A stretch of DNA of 64,000 bases from an uncultured Bacilli bacterium. GTDB lineage: Bacteria; Bacillota_I; Bacilli_A; RF39; UBA660. Location of the stretch: assembly GCA_934162425.1 (NCBI GenBank), contig CAKPIS010000003.1:147378-211377 (forward strand). The letters are read 5' to 3'. The translations under genes and the position numbers were made by a program. Of this stretch, positions 1-9,437 are shown in pieces. Numbering within the stretch: the stretch's first letter is position 1; each line of letters opens with the position of its first letter. The notes beneath the pieces are model-generated. The model did not search any database. It was given only the letters and a program-made list of their open reading frames with translations, and was not told the DNA's origin.

Positions 1-568
1 CTAATAAAAAGAAATTAATATGCATACCAGAAATAGCAAAAAGATGACTGATACCTAAATTTTTGTACCATTCTTTATAGTCTTTTTCTATCATACTTTG
101 ATCTGCTATAATAAAAGCTTTTAAATAATTACTAGATTTATATTTATCTATATGTTTGATAAAATCATTTTTTATTCTGTATAAAATATTTTTATTCTTG
201 CTAATTAAAAGGGACTTTTCCTCTACTAACACATATTTTATGTTTAATGATAATAAATACTTGCGATAATTAAAAAGATTAAATATCGAATTATTTTTAG
301 AAGTCTTAATACTACCACATACTTTAACTTTATCCCCTAAGTAATATTTAAAATTATCATATGTAGTAACTCTATATTTATAATTATTTTTAATATCATA
401 AACATATCTATTATCATATTTAATTACATTAACTATCTTACCTTTAATACATCCATCTTTTATAAATTCTTCCTTTTTATCATTAATTAATAAATAAAAT
501 GTTTTAATTAATGAGATAACACAAATTAAAATTAATACTATACTTAATTTCTTTTTATCAAACTTCAA
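1..568 (-). CDS. comEC: ComEC/Rec2 DNA-uptake channel, N-terminal part (runs off the left edge)
   Basis: About 189 N-terminal residues are present. The reading frame is open from position 568 to the edge and carries the ComEC core signature LGISHLFAISGMHINFF near the edge, preceded by a short hydrophobic N-terminal stretch and a soluble beta-rich region. ComEC forms the inner-membrane channel that passes single-stranded DNA into the cell during transformation. I place the start at the TTG codon at 568, because AAAGGA lies about five bases upstream and no ATG is available; the gene then overlaps the end of comEA by 11 bases, so the two are probably translationally coupled. The competence domain and remaining membrane segments lie outside the window. 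Confidence 0.85.
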   Translation of the reverse strand, partial: MKFDKKKLSIVLILICVISLIKTFYLLINDKKEEFIKDGCIKGKIVNVIKYDNRYVYDIKNNYKYRVTTYDNFKYYLGDKVKVCGSIKTSKNNSIFNLFNYRKYLLSLNIKYVLVEEKSLLISKNKNILYRIKNDFIKHIDKYKSSNYLKAFIIADQSMIEKDYKEWYKNLGISHLFAISGMHINFFLL

Positions 569-1280
569 TATTATCCTTTATTTTATTAAATATACTCTCT
601 CCAATGCCAGATACATTTAATATGTCTTCTATTTTTTCAAAATATCCATTAGTATTTCTATAATCTATTATCTTTTTAGCCTTTGCTTCTCCTATTCCTT
701 TCAAAGTCATAAGTTCTTCCAAACTAGCCGTATTAATTGATATTTTGCCTTGAATTAAGTTAGTCTTTTTTTCTTCATTTTTACTTTCTTTGGAAGCTTT
801 TGTAGTAGAGGCATCTTTAGCATTATTACATGCTTTATTACCAGTATCTGGACATACACACTCTGTTGATACACATTTTAAAGCTTTATTATCACTACTA
901 TTATTATTTTTCATATAGTCTTCTATTTCTTTAGTAGTATAAATAATTAAATACATTTCATCTTCTACTTTTTTACTTAAATTTAAATTTTTAGTATAAG
1001 AATCATTAGTAAGCCCTCCAGCAAGTTTTATAACATCAGTAATTCGTTTTCCCTCTTCTATTTCATACACTCCAGGTGAATTAACAGCCCCTTTAATATC
1101 AACAAACACCGTACCATTATCCTTATTTTTAGACTCTTTTTTATTAATAACAGACATTTTTTTATCACTTTCAGTTTGAATAGTATCTTCTCTATCAGTG
1201 ATAAAGCTAATAGTAAGCATTAATATTACTACAAAAATAAATATAAAATATTTCCAATACCTTCTTAAAAAATTAAACAT
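558..1280 (-). CDS. comEA: ComEA competence DNA-binding protein
   Basis: 240 residues. A single N-terminal membrane anchor (residues 9-28) is followed by an SLBB domain (about 58-110, VFVDIKGAVNSPGVYEI) and a C-terminal pair of helix-hairpin-helix motifs (about 178-240, INTASLEELMTLKGIGEAKA). ComEA binds incoming double-stranded DNA outside the membrane and delivers it to ComEC, which is the next gene and overlaps it. The start has a near-perfect ribosome site (AAGGAGG). Unusual: the linker between the domains holds four cysteines in 16 residues (about 137-152), which is not typical of the family and could form disulfides or bind metal. Confidence 0.93.
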   Translation of the reverse strand: MFNFLRRYWKYFIFIFVVILMLTISFITDREDTIQTESDKKMSVINKKESKNKDNGTVFVDIKGAVNSPGVYEIEEGKRITDVIKLAGGLTNDSYTKNLNLSKKVEDEMYLIIYTTKEIEDYMKNNNSSDNKALKCVSTECVCPDTGNKACNNAKDASTTKASKESKNEEKKTNLIQGKISINTASLEELMTLKGIGEAKAKKIIDYRNTNGYFEKIEDILNVSGIGESIFNKIKDNIEV

Positions 1281-1344
1281 TTTTACCTCCTTCTAATCAT
1301 ATTATTATCTACTTAATATGTAAAACCCTCTTACAAAATAAAAA

Positions 1345-1371
1345 AAGTTAGAATTTTTTTGATTCTAACTT
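1345..1371 (-). terminator. Intrinsic terminator after ftsW
   Basis: Two 10-base arms (AAGTTAGAAT and ATTCTAACTT) separated by seven bases are followed on the minus strand by a T run. It ends the ftsW transcript before comEA. Confidence 0.8.
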
Positions 1372-1410
1372 AAAAATATTATTTAAATTTTTTAATTTTT
1401 TTAATATGTA

Positions 1411-2559
1411 TTACCTAACCAAATGCTTTTGTTCAAACATCTTATTTTCAACAGCTACTCTTTGAACTAGTCCTAAACAAATTAACAAATTAATCATAAA
1501 TGATCCACCATACGTATAAAAAGGAAGTGGAACACCAGTTAGTGGTATAACACCTAATACACCACCTAAATTAATTAATATATGAAGACTAATTAAAGAA
1601 GCTACTCCATAACATATTATAGTTCCAAATAAATTATAAGATCTTCTACCAATTCTTATAATTCTCCATATTATAATAAAATAAGCCGCTAACATTAATA
1701 TACCTGATACTAATCCCATTTCTTCTATAATTATTGCAAAGATAAAATCGGTATGAGCTTCTGGTAAATATAAAAACTTCTGCTTACTATTACCATAGCC
1801 ACTACCAAGCAAGCCACCTGTATTTATTGCAATATAACCATTACATACTTGATAACCAGTTTTTTGTCTATACCTAGTACAAGGATCTTTATAATTAAAT
1901 CTACTTTTTTGACTATCACTTAATCCTTTACCAGTTAAAAGCATTACAACTACTAAAATCAAAACTGAAATAACAGCAGATGATGTCATAACAAGCTTTG
2001 TCTTAGAATCATATGGAACAATTAAGAATATAACAACAGTTATTCCCATTATAACCATCATTGTACCAAAGTCAGGTTGCTTAAATACTAACAGTATAAA
2101 TATAAGTGGTACTATATATGGTAAAACTTTCATTGTATTACTTATGTTCCTTATCTTAATTAAATAAGAATATATAAAAGCAAAGTATAAAATAAGTACT
2201 GTCTTAGCAAACTCACTAGGTTGAATACCAAAACTTCCTATAAAAAGCCAGCCTTTAACACCATTACTAACATTATCATTAACAAGTACATATACTAATA
2301 AACCAATTATTCCAACAACAGATAAATAAACTAAATTTTTCCATCTTTTAAGTGGAACACTTATAATAATTCCAGCACAAAAAAGTCCCATAAATATAAA
2401 TATCAACTGTCTTTTAAAGAAATAAAAGCTATCTTGATACTTCATATATGCTTTTAGAGAAGATGCACTTCCTACCATCATAAGACCAAATGCTAAACAT
2501 ATAAAGCTAATAATTAAAAGCGGTTTATCTATTTTATTAAGTACTCTTTTATTAAACAT
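1411..2559 (-). CDS. ftsW: SEDS peptidoglycan glycosyltransferase, FtsW/RodA family
   Basis: 382 residues with about ten hydrophobic segments. The family signature is clear: LPEAHTDFIFAIIIEEMG, preceded by a GGLLGSGYG loop and followed by a C-terminal GVPLPFYTYGGS-type motif. SEDS proteins polymerise lipid II into glycan strands together with a class B penicillin-binding protein, at the septum (FtsW) or the side wall (RodA). The motifs read more like FtsW, but the assignment between the two is not certain. I chose the ATG at 2559 over an upstream in-frame ATG because AGGAG lies seven bases before it. The gene forms a single-gene unit ending in the hairpin at 1345-1371. Confidence 0.85.
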   Translation of the reverse strand: MFNKRVLNKIDKPLLIISFICLAFGLMMVGSASSLKAYMKYQDSFYFFKRQLIFIFMGLFCAGIIISVPLKRWKNLVYLSVVGIIGLLVYVLVNDNVSNGVKGWLFIGSFGIQPSEFAKTVLILYFAFIYSYLIKIRNISNTMKVLPYIVPLIFILLVFKQPDFGTMMVIMGITVVIFLIVPYDSKTKLVMTSSAVISVLILVVVMLLTGKGLSDSQKSRFNYKDPCTRYRQKTGYQVCNGYIAINTGGLLGSGYGNSKQKFLYLPEAHTDFIFAIIIEEMGLVSGILMLAAYFIIIWRIIRIGRRSYNLFGTIICYGVASLISLHILINLGGVLGVIPLTGVPLPFYTYGGSFMINLLICLGLVQRVAVENKMFEQKHLVR

Positions 2560-2687
2560 TTTTAATCTCCTAACATATATATAATACCACATCTTTTTTA
2601 AATTTTTAATACCTAGGTATTTTGTATAACACTTTGTTTACATTTAGAGTAAACTATAGTAGGTAATTATAAAGGAGGGATATTAGT

Positions 2688-2858
2688 ATGTATTATTATG
2701 GTTACCAAGGTGGTTACGGATATAACTCTCCATGTTCAGGTGGTGCCTATGCTTATCCATCATATGGAAACAATAGTGGATATGGTGCTGCTATAATACT
2801 AGTTCTATTTATTTTACTTGTTATAGTAATTGGTGCTAGATGGATAGGAAATAATTAA
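2688..2858 (+). CDS. YjcZ-like sporulation micro-protein
   Basis: A 56-residue protein with a Gly/Tyr-rich N-terminal half (MYYYGYQGGYGYN) and one C-terminal membrane helix (AAIILVLFILLVIVIGARWI). This is the layout of the YjcZ family of small sporulation-associated proteins of Bacilli. A strong AAAGGAGG site lies seven bases before the ATG. The gene is transcribed divergently from ftsW and fits the spore-germination operon found later in the window. The function of the family is not established; localisation in the spore coat or forespore membrane would be an inference. Confidence 0.75.
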   Translation: MYYYGYQGGYGYNSPCSGGAYAYPSYGNNSGYGAAIILVLFILLVIVIGARWIGNN

Positions 2859-2960
2859 AGACTACTTACTTAAGGAAGCATTTATTTGCTTTCTTTTCTT
2901 TTTTATTTTACTTTCTTACTAATTTATGATAGAATACATTTAAGTTTGGGGATGTATTAT

Positions 2961-3509
2961 ATGTTTAAGAAGTTAAAAATACTAGATGAAAAAGATAAAA
3001 GATTAAGAACAAAAAGTGAAAATGTAGTTTTTCCTATATCGAAAGAAGAAAAAGAAACCATAAAAATAGCTATGGATAACTTAAGATATAGTCAAATAGA
3101 AAAGTACGCTAAAAAGTATAATTTAAGAGCTGGTTGGGGACTTTCTGCTGTACAAATTGGTATATTAAAAAGATGGTTCATAATAGTAGAAGAACAAGAT
3201 GATGGTTCATTTAAAGAATACTTTTTTGCTAATCCTAAAATAATTAGTAATTCACAAGAAAAAATTTATGTTGAACAAGGAGAAGGATGCTTAAGTGTTA
3301 ATCGTGATGTTCCTGGTATAATACCTAGATATGCTAGGGTAACAGTTGAAGCTTATGATATGAATGGTAATAAATTCACTTTAAGAGTAAGAGAAGATTT
3401 AGCTATATGTGTACAACATGAATTAGATCACTTAGAAGGTATATTATTTGTTGATAGAATTGATAAAAAGAATCCTTTTAAAGACAAAGATAAATATAGA
3501 TCAATATAA
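2961..3509 (+). CDS. def: Peptide deformylase
   Basis: 182 residues. It removes the formyl group from the N-terminal methionine of nascent proteins. All three catalytic motifs are visible: GWGLSAVQIG (motif 1, Ser where Ala is usual), EGCLS (motif 2, metal-binding Cys) and QHELDHLEG (motif 3, HExxH). The sequence is of the longer Gram-positive type 2 form, with an insertion between motifs 1 and 2. An upstream in-frame ATG at 2952 sits too close to the GGGG ribosome site at 2948-2951, and the ATG at 2961 has a nine-base gap, so I take the latter. Confidence 0.93.
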   Translation: MFKKLKILDEKDKRLRTKSENVVFPISKEEKETIKIAMDNLRYSQIEKYAKKYNLRAGWGLSAVQIGILKRWFIIVEEQDDGSFKEYFFANPKIISNSQEKIYVEQGEGCLSVNRDVPGIIPRYARVTVEAYDMNGNKFTLRVREDLAICVQHELDHLEGILFVDRIDKKNPFKDKDKYRSI

Positions 3510-3544
3510 AAACATTTAAGTTATTAAAACCTAAATGTTTTTTG
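3508..3544. terminator. Bidirectional terminator between def and the DUF2752 gene
   Basis: AACATTTA and TAAATGTT arms are flanked by A and T runs and lie between two convergent genes, so the hairpin can serve both strands. Confidence 0.7.
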
Positions 3545-3546
3545 TT

Positions 3547-3936
3547 TTATACTTTAGTTGGTACTAAATAATTAAAGTAAGGAATATTTCTTAAAATCAT
3601 ATATATAAATAAAACTATAATGATAACAATTAATATCTTAGTATTAGGAAATACTACTATTCCTTTAAATATATAATTATAAATTAATAATATTAAATAT
3701 ATAAAAAGCATAATACTTAGAATAAACACTCCTGGATTATATCTAAAACTTTGATAAAAATCTAATTTTATCAAAGACTTAATCATTCTAGTTGTACCAC
3801 AACCTGCACAGTAAAAATTAAATAGATACTTAAATAAACATCTAAAGTGTATTAAATCAAGTATTTTAATAGAAAGCAAAATAACTAATATAACTAAAGC
3901 AGTTATTAATATAACTTTAAATAATCTTTTTTTCAT
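3547..3936 (-). CDS. DUF2752 membrane protein
   Basis: 129 residues with three or four hydrophobic helices and the conserved CAGCGTTRM motif of DUF2752, a family of small membrane proteins of unknown function in Firmicutes and other phyla. I take the ATG at 3936, one base after the stop codon of the upstream zinc-ribbon gene, so translation is probably coupled to it. The CxxC could bind metal, but that is an inference. Confidence 0.75.
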   Translation of the reverse strand: MKKRLFKVILITALVILVILLSIKILDLIHFRCLFKYLFNFYCAGCGTTRMIKSLIKLDFYQSFRYNPGVFILSIMLFIYLILLIYNYIFKGIVVFPNTKILIVIIIVLFIYMILRNIPYFNYLVPTKV

Positions 3937-3937
3937 A

Positions 3938-4372
3938 TTATAAGAACATAAACATAGTTTCAAATGGTAAAGTAAAATCTATGTTATTATTAGCATTATC
4001 AACTACATTAAAGATAACACCTAAATAATATAATATAATCCATAATACAAGCATACATGCACTTATTATGATACCTGCTATTGAAAGTGATTTACCATCG
4101 TTATTATACTTCTTTGATTCACATAATCCTATAATAGAAAACACTAATCCTATCCAAGATGATGCACCGCAGCATAAAAGTGATACTAAAGATATTACAA
4201 ATCCTGCTATTGCAAGACCATTTTTCTTAACCTTGTCACTTTTAACATTACTTTCATCATTAACTACACTTTCTTTTTCATTAAAATTATTTTTATTACT
4301 AAAATCACATTTACAATTAGGACAAATCATATTTTCATCTAATGCATTACCACAATTTGAACAATATTTCAT
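3938..4372 (-). CDS. Zinc-ribbon membrane protein with DUF4190-type domain
   Basis: 144 residues. An N-terminal zinc ribbon (MKYCSNCGNALDENMICPNCKC, two CxxC knuckles) is joined through a charged linker (about residues 27-50) to two membrane helices with the small, Gly/Ser-rich pattern of DUF4190 (about 52-118). The role is unknown; such proteins are common in Firmicutes. Its ribosome site GGAGG lies inside the last codons of smc, and the DUF2752 gene follows at once, so smc, this gene and DUF2752 form one transcription unit. Confidence 0.7.
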   Translation of the reverse strand: MKYCSNCGNALDENMICPNCKCDFSNKNNFNEKESVVNDESNVKSDKVKKNGLAIAGFVISLVSLLCCGASSWIGLVFSIIGLCESKKYNNDGKSLSIAGIIISACMLVLWIILYYLGVIFNVVDNANNNIDFTLPFETMFMFL

Positions 4373-4373
4373 A

Positions 4374-7346
4374 CTAATTACCTCCGTTTATATTATCTTT
4401 ATTATCAATATCCTCTAGTTTAACACTAACTAATTTAGATACACCAGACTCTTGCATAGTTATCCCATATAGACAATCTGCATATTCCATTGTCTTCTTT
4501 TTATGTGTAATTACTATAAACTGAGTCTTTTTCTTAAATTCATTTAAGAACTTACCAAAATTATCAACATTTACTTCATCAAGTGCTGCCTCAACCTCAT
4601 CTAATACACAAAATGGAACTGGTCTTACTTCTAATATTGCAAATAAAAGTGCTATTGCAGTTAATGTTTTTTCACCACCTGATAAAAGTGATATATGCTT
4701 AAGTGTTTTACCTGGTGGAAGAGCTTTTATATCAATACCAGTTTTTAATATATCATCTGGATCAGTTAATGAAAGTTCTGCATTACCACCACCAAATAAT
4801 TTTTTAAATACTTCTTTAAATTTTTCTTTTATTTCATTAAATGTATTAATAAATTTTTCTTTCATAATATCATCTAATTCTTTAATTATTTCAAGTATTG
4901 TATCCTCAGCCTTTTCTAAATCATTTCTCTGATTAGTTAAAAATTCATGTCTTGTCTTTACTCTTTCATACTCTTCTATAGCCCCTAGATTAACTTCTCC
5001 TAATCTTTTTATCTCAGCCTTACATTTATCAACAATCTGCCTAGCTTCTTTTTTATCCATATCTAAAAAGTAATTTTCTTTAGCTTTTTCATAAGTTATA
5101 GAATAATCTTCAGTTAAAGTATTAAGTAAATTATCAAGCATTACATCTAATCTATTTACCTTTATTTCTAAATCTTTTAACTCATCTTTTTTCTTGTAAT
5201 ATAAAGAGTTATTTAACCTAGATTCTTTTTCCATGTCTTCTATAGTTTCATTATTACTATTAATAATAGCTTTAATATTATTAACATTTAATTCTAAACT
5301 TTGTCTTTGTCTTTCTTTTTCATAGAACTCTTCTACTATCTTTTCTTCTTCTTTAGATAAAGTATTATTAATTAAACCTTTTATATTATTTACTTCTTCT
5401 TTTAAATTATCTAATTCTTTTTCTAAAGAACTTTTCTTAAGCAATTCATAATTATAACTTGCTTCTAGCTTAGTTTTTTCATCTAGAGTTTTATTTTTTA
5501 AATTATCATAAACTTTATATTTATTATCTTCTATGTTTATCTTTTCTTCTTTTTCTTTTCTTTTTTCTTGAAGTTTTCTAAGAAGTTCACAGTTATAATT
5601 TAAGTCGTGTTTTTGTGTTATTATGTTTGTTTGATTTTTTATTACACCACCTGTTATAGCTCCTCCAGTATGAACTAGTTCTCCATCTAATGATACTACT
5701 TTATATCTATATGATATTTTTCTTGCAATAGAATTTGCACTATCTAAATCTTTTACTATAATAGTTGTACCTAGCCTATTTTTAATTATTCTATCATAAG
5801 TAGATTCATATCTAACTAAGTTAGATGCAACATCAATAAAATCATTTTCTAATCTTAATATTCTAAGTGTTTCATTATCTATGTATCCTTCTTTAATTAT
5901 ATTAATAGGAAAAAATGTTGCTCTTCCAAATTTATTTATTTTAAGATAATTAACTGCATCTTTAGCAGCTAATTCATCTGTTGTAACTATATAAGAAGAT
6001 GCAGATGCTAAAGCTGTTGAAATAGCTGTAGCATAAAGGTCATCAACTTCAATTAATGATGCAATAGTTCCATGAATACCAGTAAGTTTTGGATTATCTA
6101 AAACACATTTAACAGCATATGGTAAACTAGAATTATTCTCTATAGAAGTCTTTAACATTTCTATTTTATACTTTGTTTCATTTTCTAATCTATTTTGAGT
6201 TAACATGTCATTTTCTAGAGCGTCATGTACTTCTTTTAGTTTATTAAACTTAAAGATTATATCATCATAAGTTAAATTAACTTCATCTAATTTTTTCTTA
6301 ATCATTGATATATTATTATTACTTGCAAATATTTCATTTTCTTTTCTTAAAATATTTTCTTTTATATTAACTAAATTATCATGTACTTTCGTATCACTTG
6401 CATTATACTTTTGTCTTTCTGTAATAAGATTTTTTTTACCCTTTAATTCTTCAGCTTCTTTTGTTATAGCATTTAACTTATTTTGCATTTCAAATAATTC
6501 TTCATTATTTTTAGTTTGCTCTAATTTTAATTTTTCACTACTAGCCAAAAACGTAGAATTATCAGTTTCCATTAAAGTAAGTTCATTAGTTAAATTAGAT
6601 ACCTTTAATTTATTTTCCTGATACTCGGTATTCATACTTTCTACTTCACTAACTATTAACGATACTTCAATTGAGTCTAATTTTTCTTTGTTTTCTAAAT
6701 ATTTTTTAGCATTATCGCTTTGTTTTTCAAGAGGTTTTAAGTTAGATTCTATTTCTAAAATAATATCATTTATTCTAGTCATATTATCATGCGTTCTATC
6801 TAGTTTTCTTAACGCTTCATCTTTTCTTTTTCTATATTTTAATACATTAGCAGCCGACTCAAATATAATTCTCCTATCCTCTGGTTTATTAGATAATATT
6901 GCACCTATATCACCTTGTGAAATAATATTAAATGATTCTTTATTTACACCAGTATCAACAAGTAAATCTTGTATATCTTTAAGTCTACATTTTTCATTAT
7001 TTAAATAATATTCATTTTCTCCGGTTTTATATATACATCTTTTAATTTGCACTTCAGAATAATCTATTGGTAAATATTTATCAGTATTATCAAAAACTAA
7101 TGTAACACTTGCAAGATTAGCTGCTTTTCTTGATTTACTACCAGAAAATATTACATCACTCATAGCACCTTCACCACGTAATTGTTTAACTGATTGTTCA
7201 CCAAGTACCCATCTTATAGCATCTACTATATTACTTTTACCAGAACCATTAGGTCCTACTATACCAGATATACCACTTGTTAAATTAATTGTAATTTTAT
7301 CTGCAAAAGATTTAAAACCGGAAGTTCTAATTTCCTTTAAATACAT
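4374..7346 (-). CDS. smc: Chromosome partition protein SMC
   Basis: 990 residues. SMC condenses and segregates the chromosome as a dimer with ScpA and ScpB. The N-terminal ATPase lobe has Walker A (GPNGSGKSN, near residue 32); the hinge lies near residues 410-520; long coiled coils flank it; the C-terminal lobe has the signature LSGGEKTL and Walker B (FCVLDEVEAALDE). It is shorter than the usual roughly 1,190 residues, through shorter coiled coils. I take the ATG at 7346 with AGGTGA six bases before it; a GTG nine bases upstream overlaps that site. It lies just after rnc, the same order as in Bacillus. Confidence 0.95.
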   Translation of the reverse strand: MYLKEIRTSGFKSFADKITINLTSGISGIVGPNGSGKSNIVDAIRWVLGEQSVKQLRGEGAMSDVIFSGSKSRKAANLASVTLVFDNTDKYLPIDYSEVQIKRCIYKTGENEYYLNNEKCRLKDIQDLLVDTGVNKESFNIISQGDIGAILSNKPEDRRIIFESAANVLKYRKRKDEALRKLDRTHDNMTRINDIILEIESNLKPLEKQSDNAKKYLENKEKLDSIEVSLIVSEVESMNTEYQENKLKVSNLTNELTLMETDNSTFLASSEKLKLEQTKNNEELFEMQNKLNAITKEAEELKGKKNLITERQKYNASDTKVHDNLVNIKENILRKENEIFASNNNISMIKKKLDEVNLTYDDIIFKFNKLKEVHDALENDMLTQNRLENETKYKIEMLKTSIENNSSLPYAVKCVLDNPKLTGIHGTIASLIEVDDLYATAISTALASASSYIVTTDELAAKDAVNYLKINKFGRATFFPINIIKEGYIDNETLRILRLENDFIDVASNLVRYESTYDRIIKNRLGTTIIVKDLDSANSIARKISYRYKVVSLDGELVHTGGAITGGVIKNQTNIITQKHDLNYNCELLRKLQEKRKEKEEKINIEDNKYKVYDNLKNKTLDEKTKLEASYNYELLKKSSLEKELDNLKEEVNNIKGLINNTLSKEEEKIVEEFYEKERQRQSLELNVNNIKAIINSNNETIEDMEKESRLNNSLYYKKKDELKDLEIKVNRLDVMLDNLLNTLTEDYSITYEKAKENYFLDMDKKEARQIVDKCKAEIKRLGEVNLGAIEEYERVKTRHEFLTNQRNDLEKAEDTILEIIKELDDIMKEKFINTFNEIKEKFKEVFKKLFGGGNAELSLTDPDDILKTGIDIKALPPGKTLKHISLLSGGEKTLTAIALLFAILEVRPVPFCVLDEVEAALDEVNVDNFGKFLNEFKKKTQFIVITHKKKTMEYADCLYGITMQESGVSKLVSVKLEDIDNKDNINGGN

Positions 7347-7364
7347 ATATTTCACCTACTATAC

Positions 7365-8030
7365 TTATAATTTAGCTTGTTTTTTTAAAGCATCATGTGC
7401 GGCATGTTGTTCTGCTTCCTTTTTACTCTTAGCACTTCCACTACCTAAAATAATACCATCTACTATCACATTAACATAAAAAGTTCTGTCATGAGATGGA
7501 CCTTCTTCTTTTGATAATTCATAGTGAACAGAACTTTTAGTTGTCTGAACAAGTTCTTGAAGTTTAGACTTATAATCCATAAAAAATATTTCTGGTTTAT
7601 CTTTTATAAAAGGTATAACTATCTCATATACTATTTGTCTAGCTTTAATATATCCTTGATCTAGATATACTGCTCCTAAAAATGATTCAAACATATCAGC
7701 AAGTGTTGCTTTTCTATATCTTCCACCACTTTTTTCTTCTCCTTTTCCTATCTTTACATATTTTGGAAAATCAAGAAGCATAGCATACTCATATAAAGCA
7801 TTTTCACAAACATACATTGATCTTATCTTAGTCATCTTACCTTCTTCATAATTAGTAGTATTATAAAGATAATCACTCATAATTAAATCAAGTACTTTAT
7901 CACCTAAAAACTCTAATCTTTGATAATCTTCTTTTAAATTATGCTCATTACAATATGATGAATGTGAAAATGCTGTATCATAAATATGCATATTATCAGT
8001 TTTAATATTAAACCTATCTAATAGTTCCAT
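7365..8030 (-). CDS. rnc: Ribonuclease III
   Basis: 221 residues. It cuts double-stranded RNA in rRNA processing and mRNA decay. The endonuclease signature QRLEFLGDKVLDL holds the metal-binding acidic residues, with a second acidic patch at ADMFESFLGAVYLDQG. The C-terminal double-stranded-RNA-binding domain spans about residues 153-220 and ends with the AKSKKEAEQHAAHDAL helix. It sits directly upstream of smc. Confidence 0.95.
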   Translation of the reverse strand: MELLDRFNIKTDNMHIYDTAFSHSSYCNEHNLKEDYQRLEFLGDKVLDLIMSDYLYNTTNYEEGKMTKIRSMYVCENALYEYAMLLDFPKYVKIGKGEEKSGGRYRKATLADMFESFLGAVYLDQGYIKARQIVYEIVIPFIKDKPEIFFMDYKSKLQELVQTTKSSVHYELSKEEGPSHDRTFYVNVIVDGIILGSGSAKSKKEAEQHAAHDALKKQAKL

Positions 8031-8054
8031 AATATATCACCCAAACAAATTATA

Positions 8055-8079
8055 ACAAAAAAACTAGAGTAAATCTAGT
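8055..8079 (-). terminator. Terminator at the end of murD
   Basis: ACTAGA and TCTAGT arms with a five-base loop are followed on the minus strand by seven T. The hairpin overlaps the murD stop codon and separates it from rnc. Confidence 0.7.
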
Positions 8080-9424
8080 TCTTATTATATTTATTAACTA
8101 ACTCTTTAAACTCATGACCTCTTACTTCGCACTCTTTATATTGATCCCAAGAAGCTGATGCTGGAGAAAGAAGTACAACATCTTTATCACTTACTATTTT
8201 TACAATATCATCAAAACTATCTTTTAGGTATTCATGAATAAAGGATGGAATATTTAAACTATCTGCAAAATCCTTTACTCTATTTCTACATGAACCTATT
8301 CCAATAATAGCTTTAACGTTTTTCATATATGGCTTTAATTCTTCAAAGTTTTGACCTCTTTCTAATCCACCCAAAATAATAATAGTTGGTTTATCAAAAG
8401 AGGAAAGAGCTATTTGAGTACATTTAATATTAGTTGCCTCAGTATCATTATAACACTTTGCACCATTTAAATATCCACAGTATTCTAATCTATGTTCAAC
8501 ACCTTTAAAATTATATAATACTTCTCTTATTACATCATTTGAAACAGTTAAAGCCTTAACAGCTAATATTGCAGCCATAGCATTTTCTATGTTATGCTTA
8601 CCTACTATAATCATATTATCAGTATTTAATACTTCCTCATCATTATAATAAATAGAAGATCCTTTTAAATAACAATTAGCTTTATTCTTACTAGAAAAAT
8701 ATAATTTATTTGATTTTATATCTTTAGTTTGTTCTAATACTTCATTATCTTCTAAATTTAATATTGCAATATCATCTTTAGTTTGATTTTTAAATATTTT
8801 TGTTTTAACATCTTTATACATCTTATAGCTATTGTTAAAAAAATCAATATGGGCTTCAGATAAATTAGTCATAATCGCAATATTCGGTTTAAATGTACTT
8901 AAATTATTTAACTGCTGACAAGATGTTTCCATAACTATTATGTCACCAGCTTTTAATTTATCTAAAAAACTACATAAAGGATATCCAATATTACCTGCTA
9001 AATGAGCAATATATCCTGCCTTTTTTAATATTTCATAAATAAGTGTTGTGGTAGTCGTTTTACCATTTGTACCTGTAATACCTATTAAAGTAACGTCTTT
9101 AGGTAGTAATCTATAAGCCATCTCTACTTCATTAATAACTTCAATGCCAAGTTCTTCTGCTTTTTTTACATACTTATGATTAATAGGTACTCCTGGATTT
9201 TTAATTAAATAATCATATCTAGAATCCAATAAGTCATCAGGATGAGATCCAAAAAAGAATTTAACTCCTAATTTTTTTAACTCTTCTACCTTTTCTTTAT
9301 CTGCAGTATTTTCATCCTTTCCGTCATTTATTAGTACTTCATTTCCTCTTTTTATTAAAAACTTAGCTGCCTCATACCCACTTCTTGCAAAACCAAGTAT
9401 AAATATTTTTTTATTTTCAAACAT
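8075..9424 (-). CDS. murD: UDP-N-acetylmuramoyl-L-alanine--D-glutamate ligase
   Basis: 449 residues. MurD adds D-glutamate to the peptidoglycan precursor in the cytoplasm, using ATP. The Rossmann-like N-terminal domain starts at FILGFARSGYEAAKFL. The Mur-ligase ATP loop GITGTNGKTTTTTLIYEIL is near residue 115. The central domain carries NEVEMAY and LSEAHIDFF, and the C-terminal domain has GGLERGQNFEEL. The length is normal for the family. The LRR gene lies 13 bases upstream and may be co-transcribed. Confidence 0.95.
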   Translation of the reverse strand: MFENKKIFILGFARSGYEAAKFLIKRGNEVLINDGKDENTADKEKVEELKKLGVKFFFGSHPDDLLDSRYDYLIKNPGVPINHKYVKKAEELGIEVINEVEMAYRLLPKDVTLIGITGTNGKTTTTTLIYEILKKAGYIAHLAGNIGYPLCSFLDKLKAGDIIVMETSCQQLNNLSTFKPNIAIMTNLSEAHIDFFNNSYKMYKDVKTKIFKNQTKDDIAILNLEDNEVLEQTKDIKSNKLYFSSKNKANCYLKGSSIYYNDEEVLNTDNMIIVGKHNIENAMAAILAVKALTVSNDVIREVLYNFKGVEHRLEYCGYLNGAKCYNDTEATNIKCTQIALSSFDKPTIIILGGLERGQNFEELKPYMKNVKAIIGIGSCRNRVKDFADSLNIPSFIHEYLKDSFDDIVKIVSDKDVVLLSPASASWDQYKECEVRGHEFKELVNKYNKN

Positions 9425-9437
9425 TTTATCCCCCTTA

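Noticed and set aside
4068..4418. Plus-strand open frame of 116 codons.
   Set aside because: It is antisense to the zinc-ribbon gene, has no ribosome site and no family pattern; this is a shadow of the AT-rich coding strand.
7346..7355. GTG start for smc nine bases upstream.
   Set aside because: The GTG overlaps the AGGTGA ribosome site that serves the ATG at 7346.
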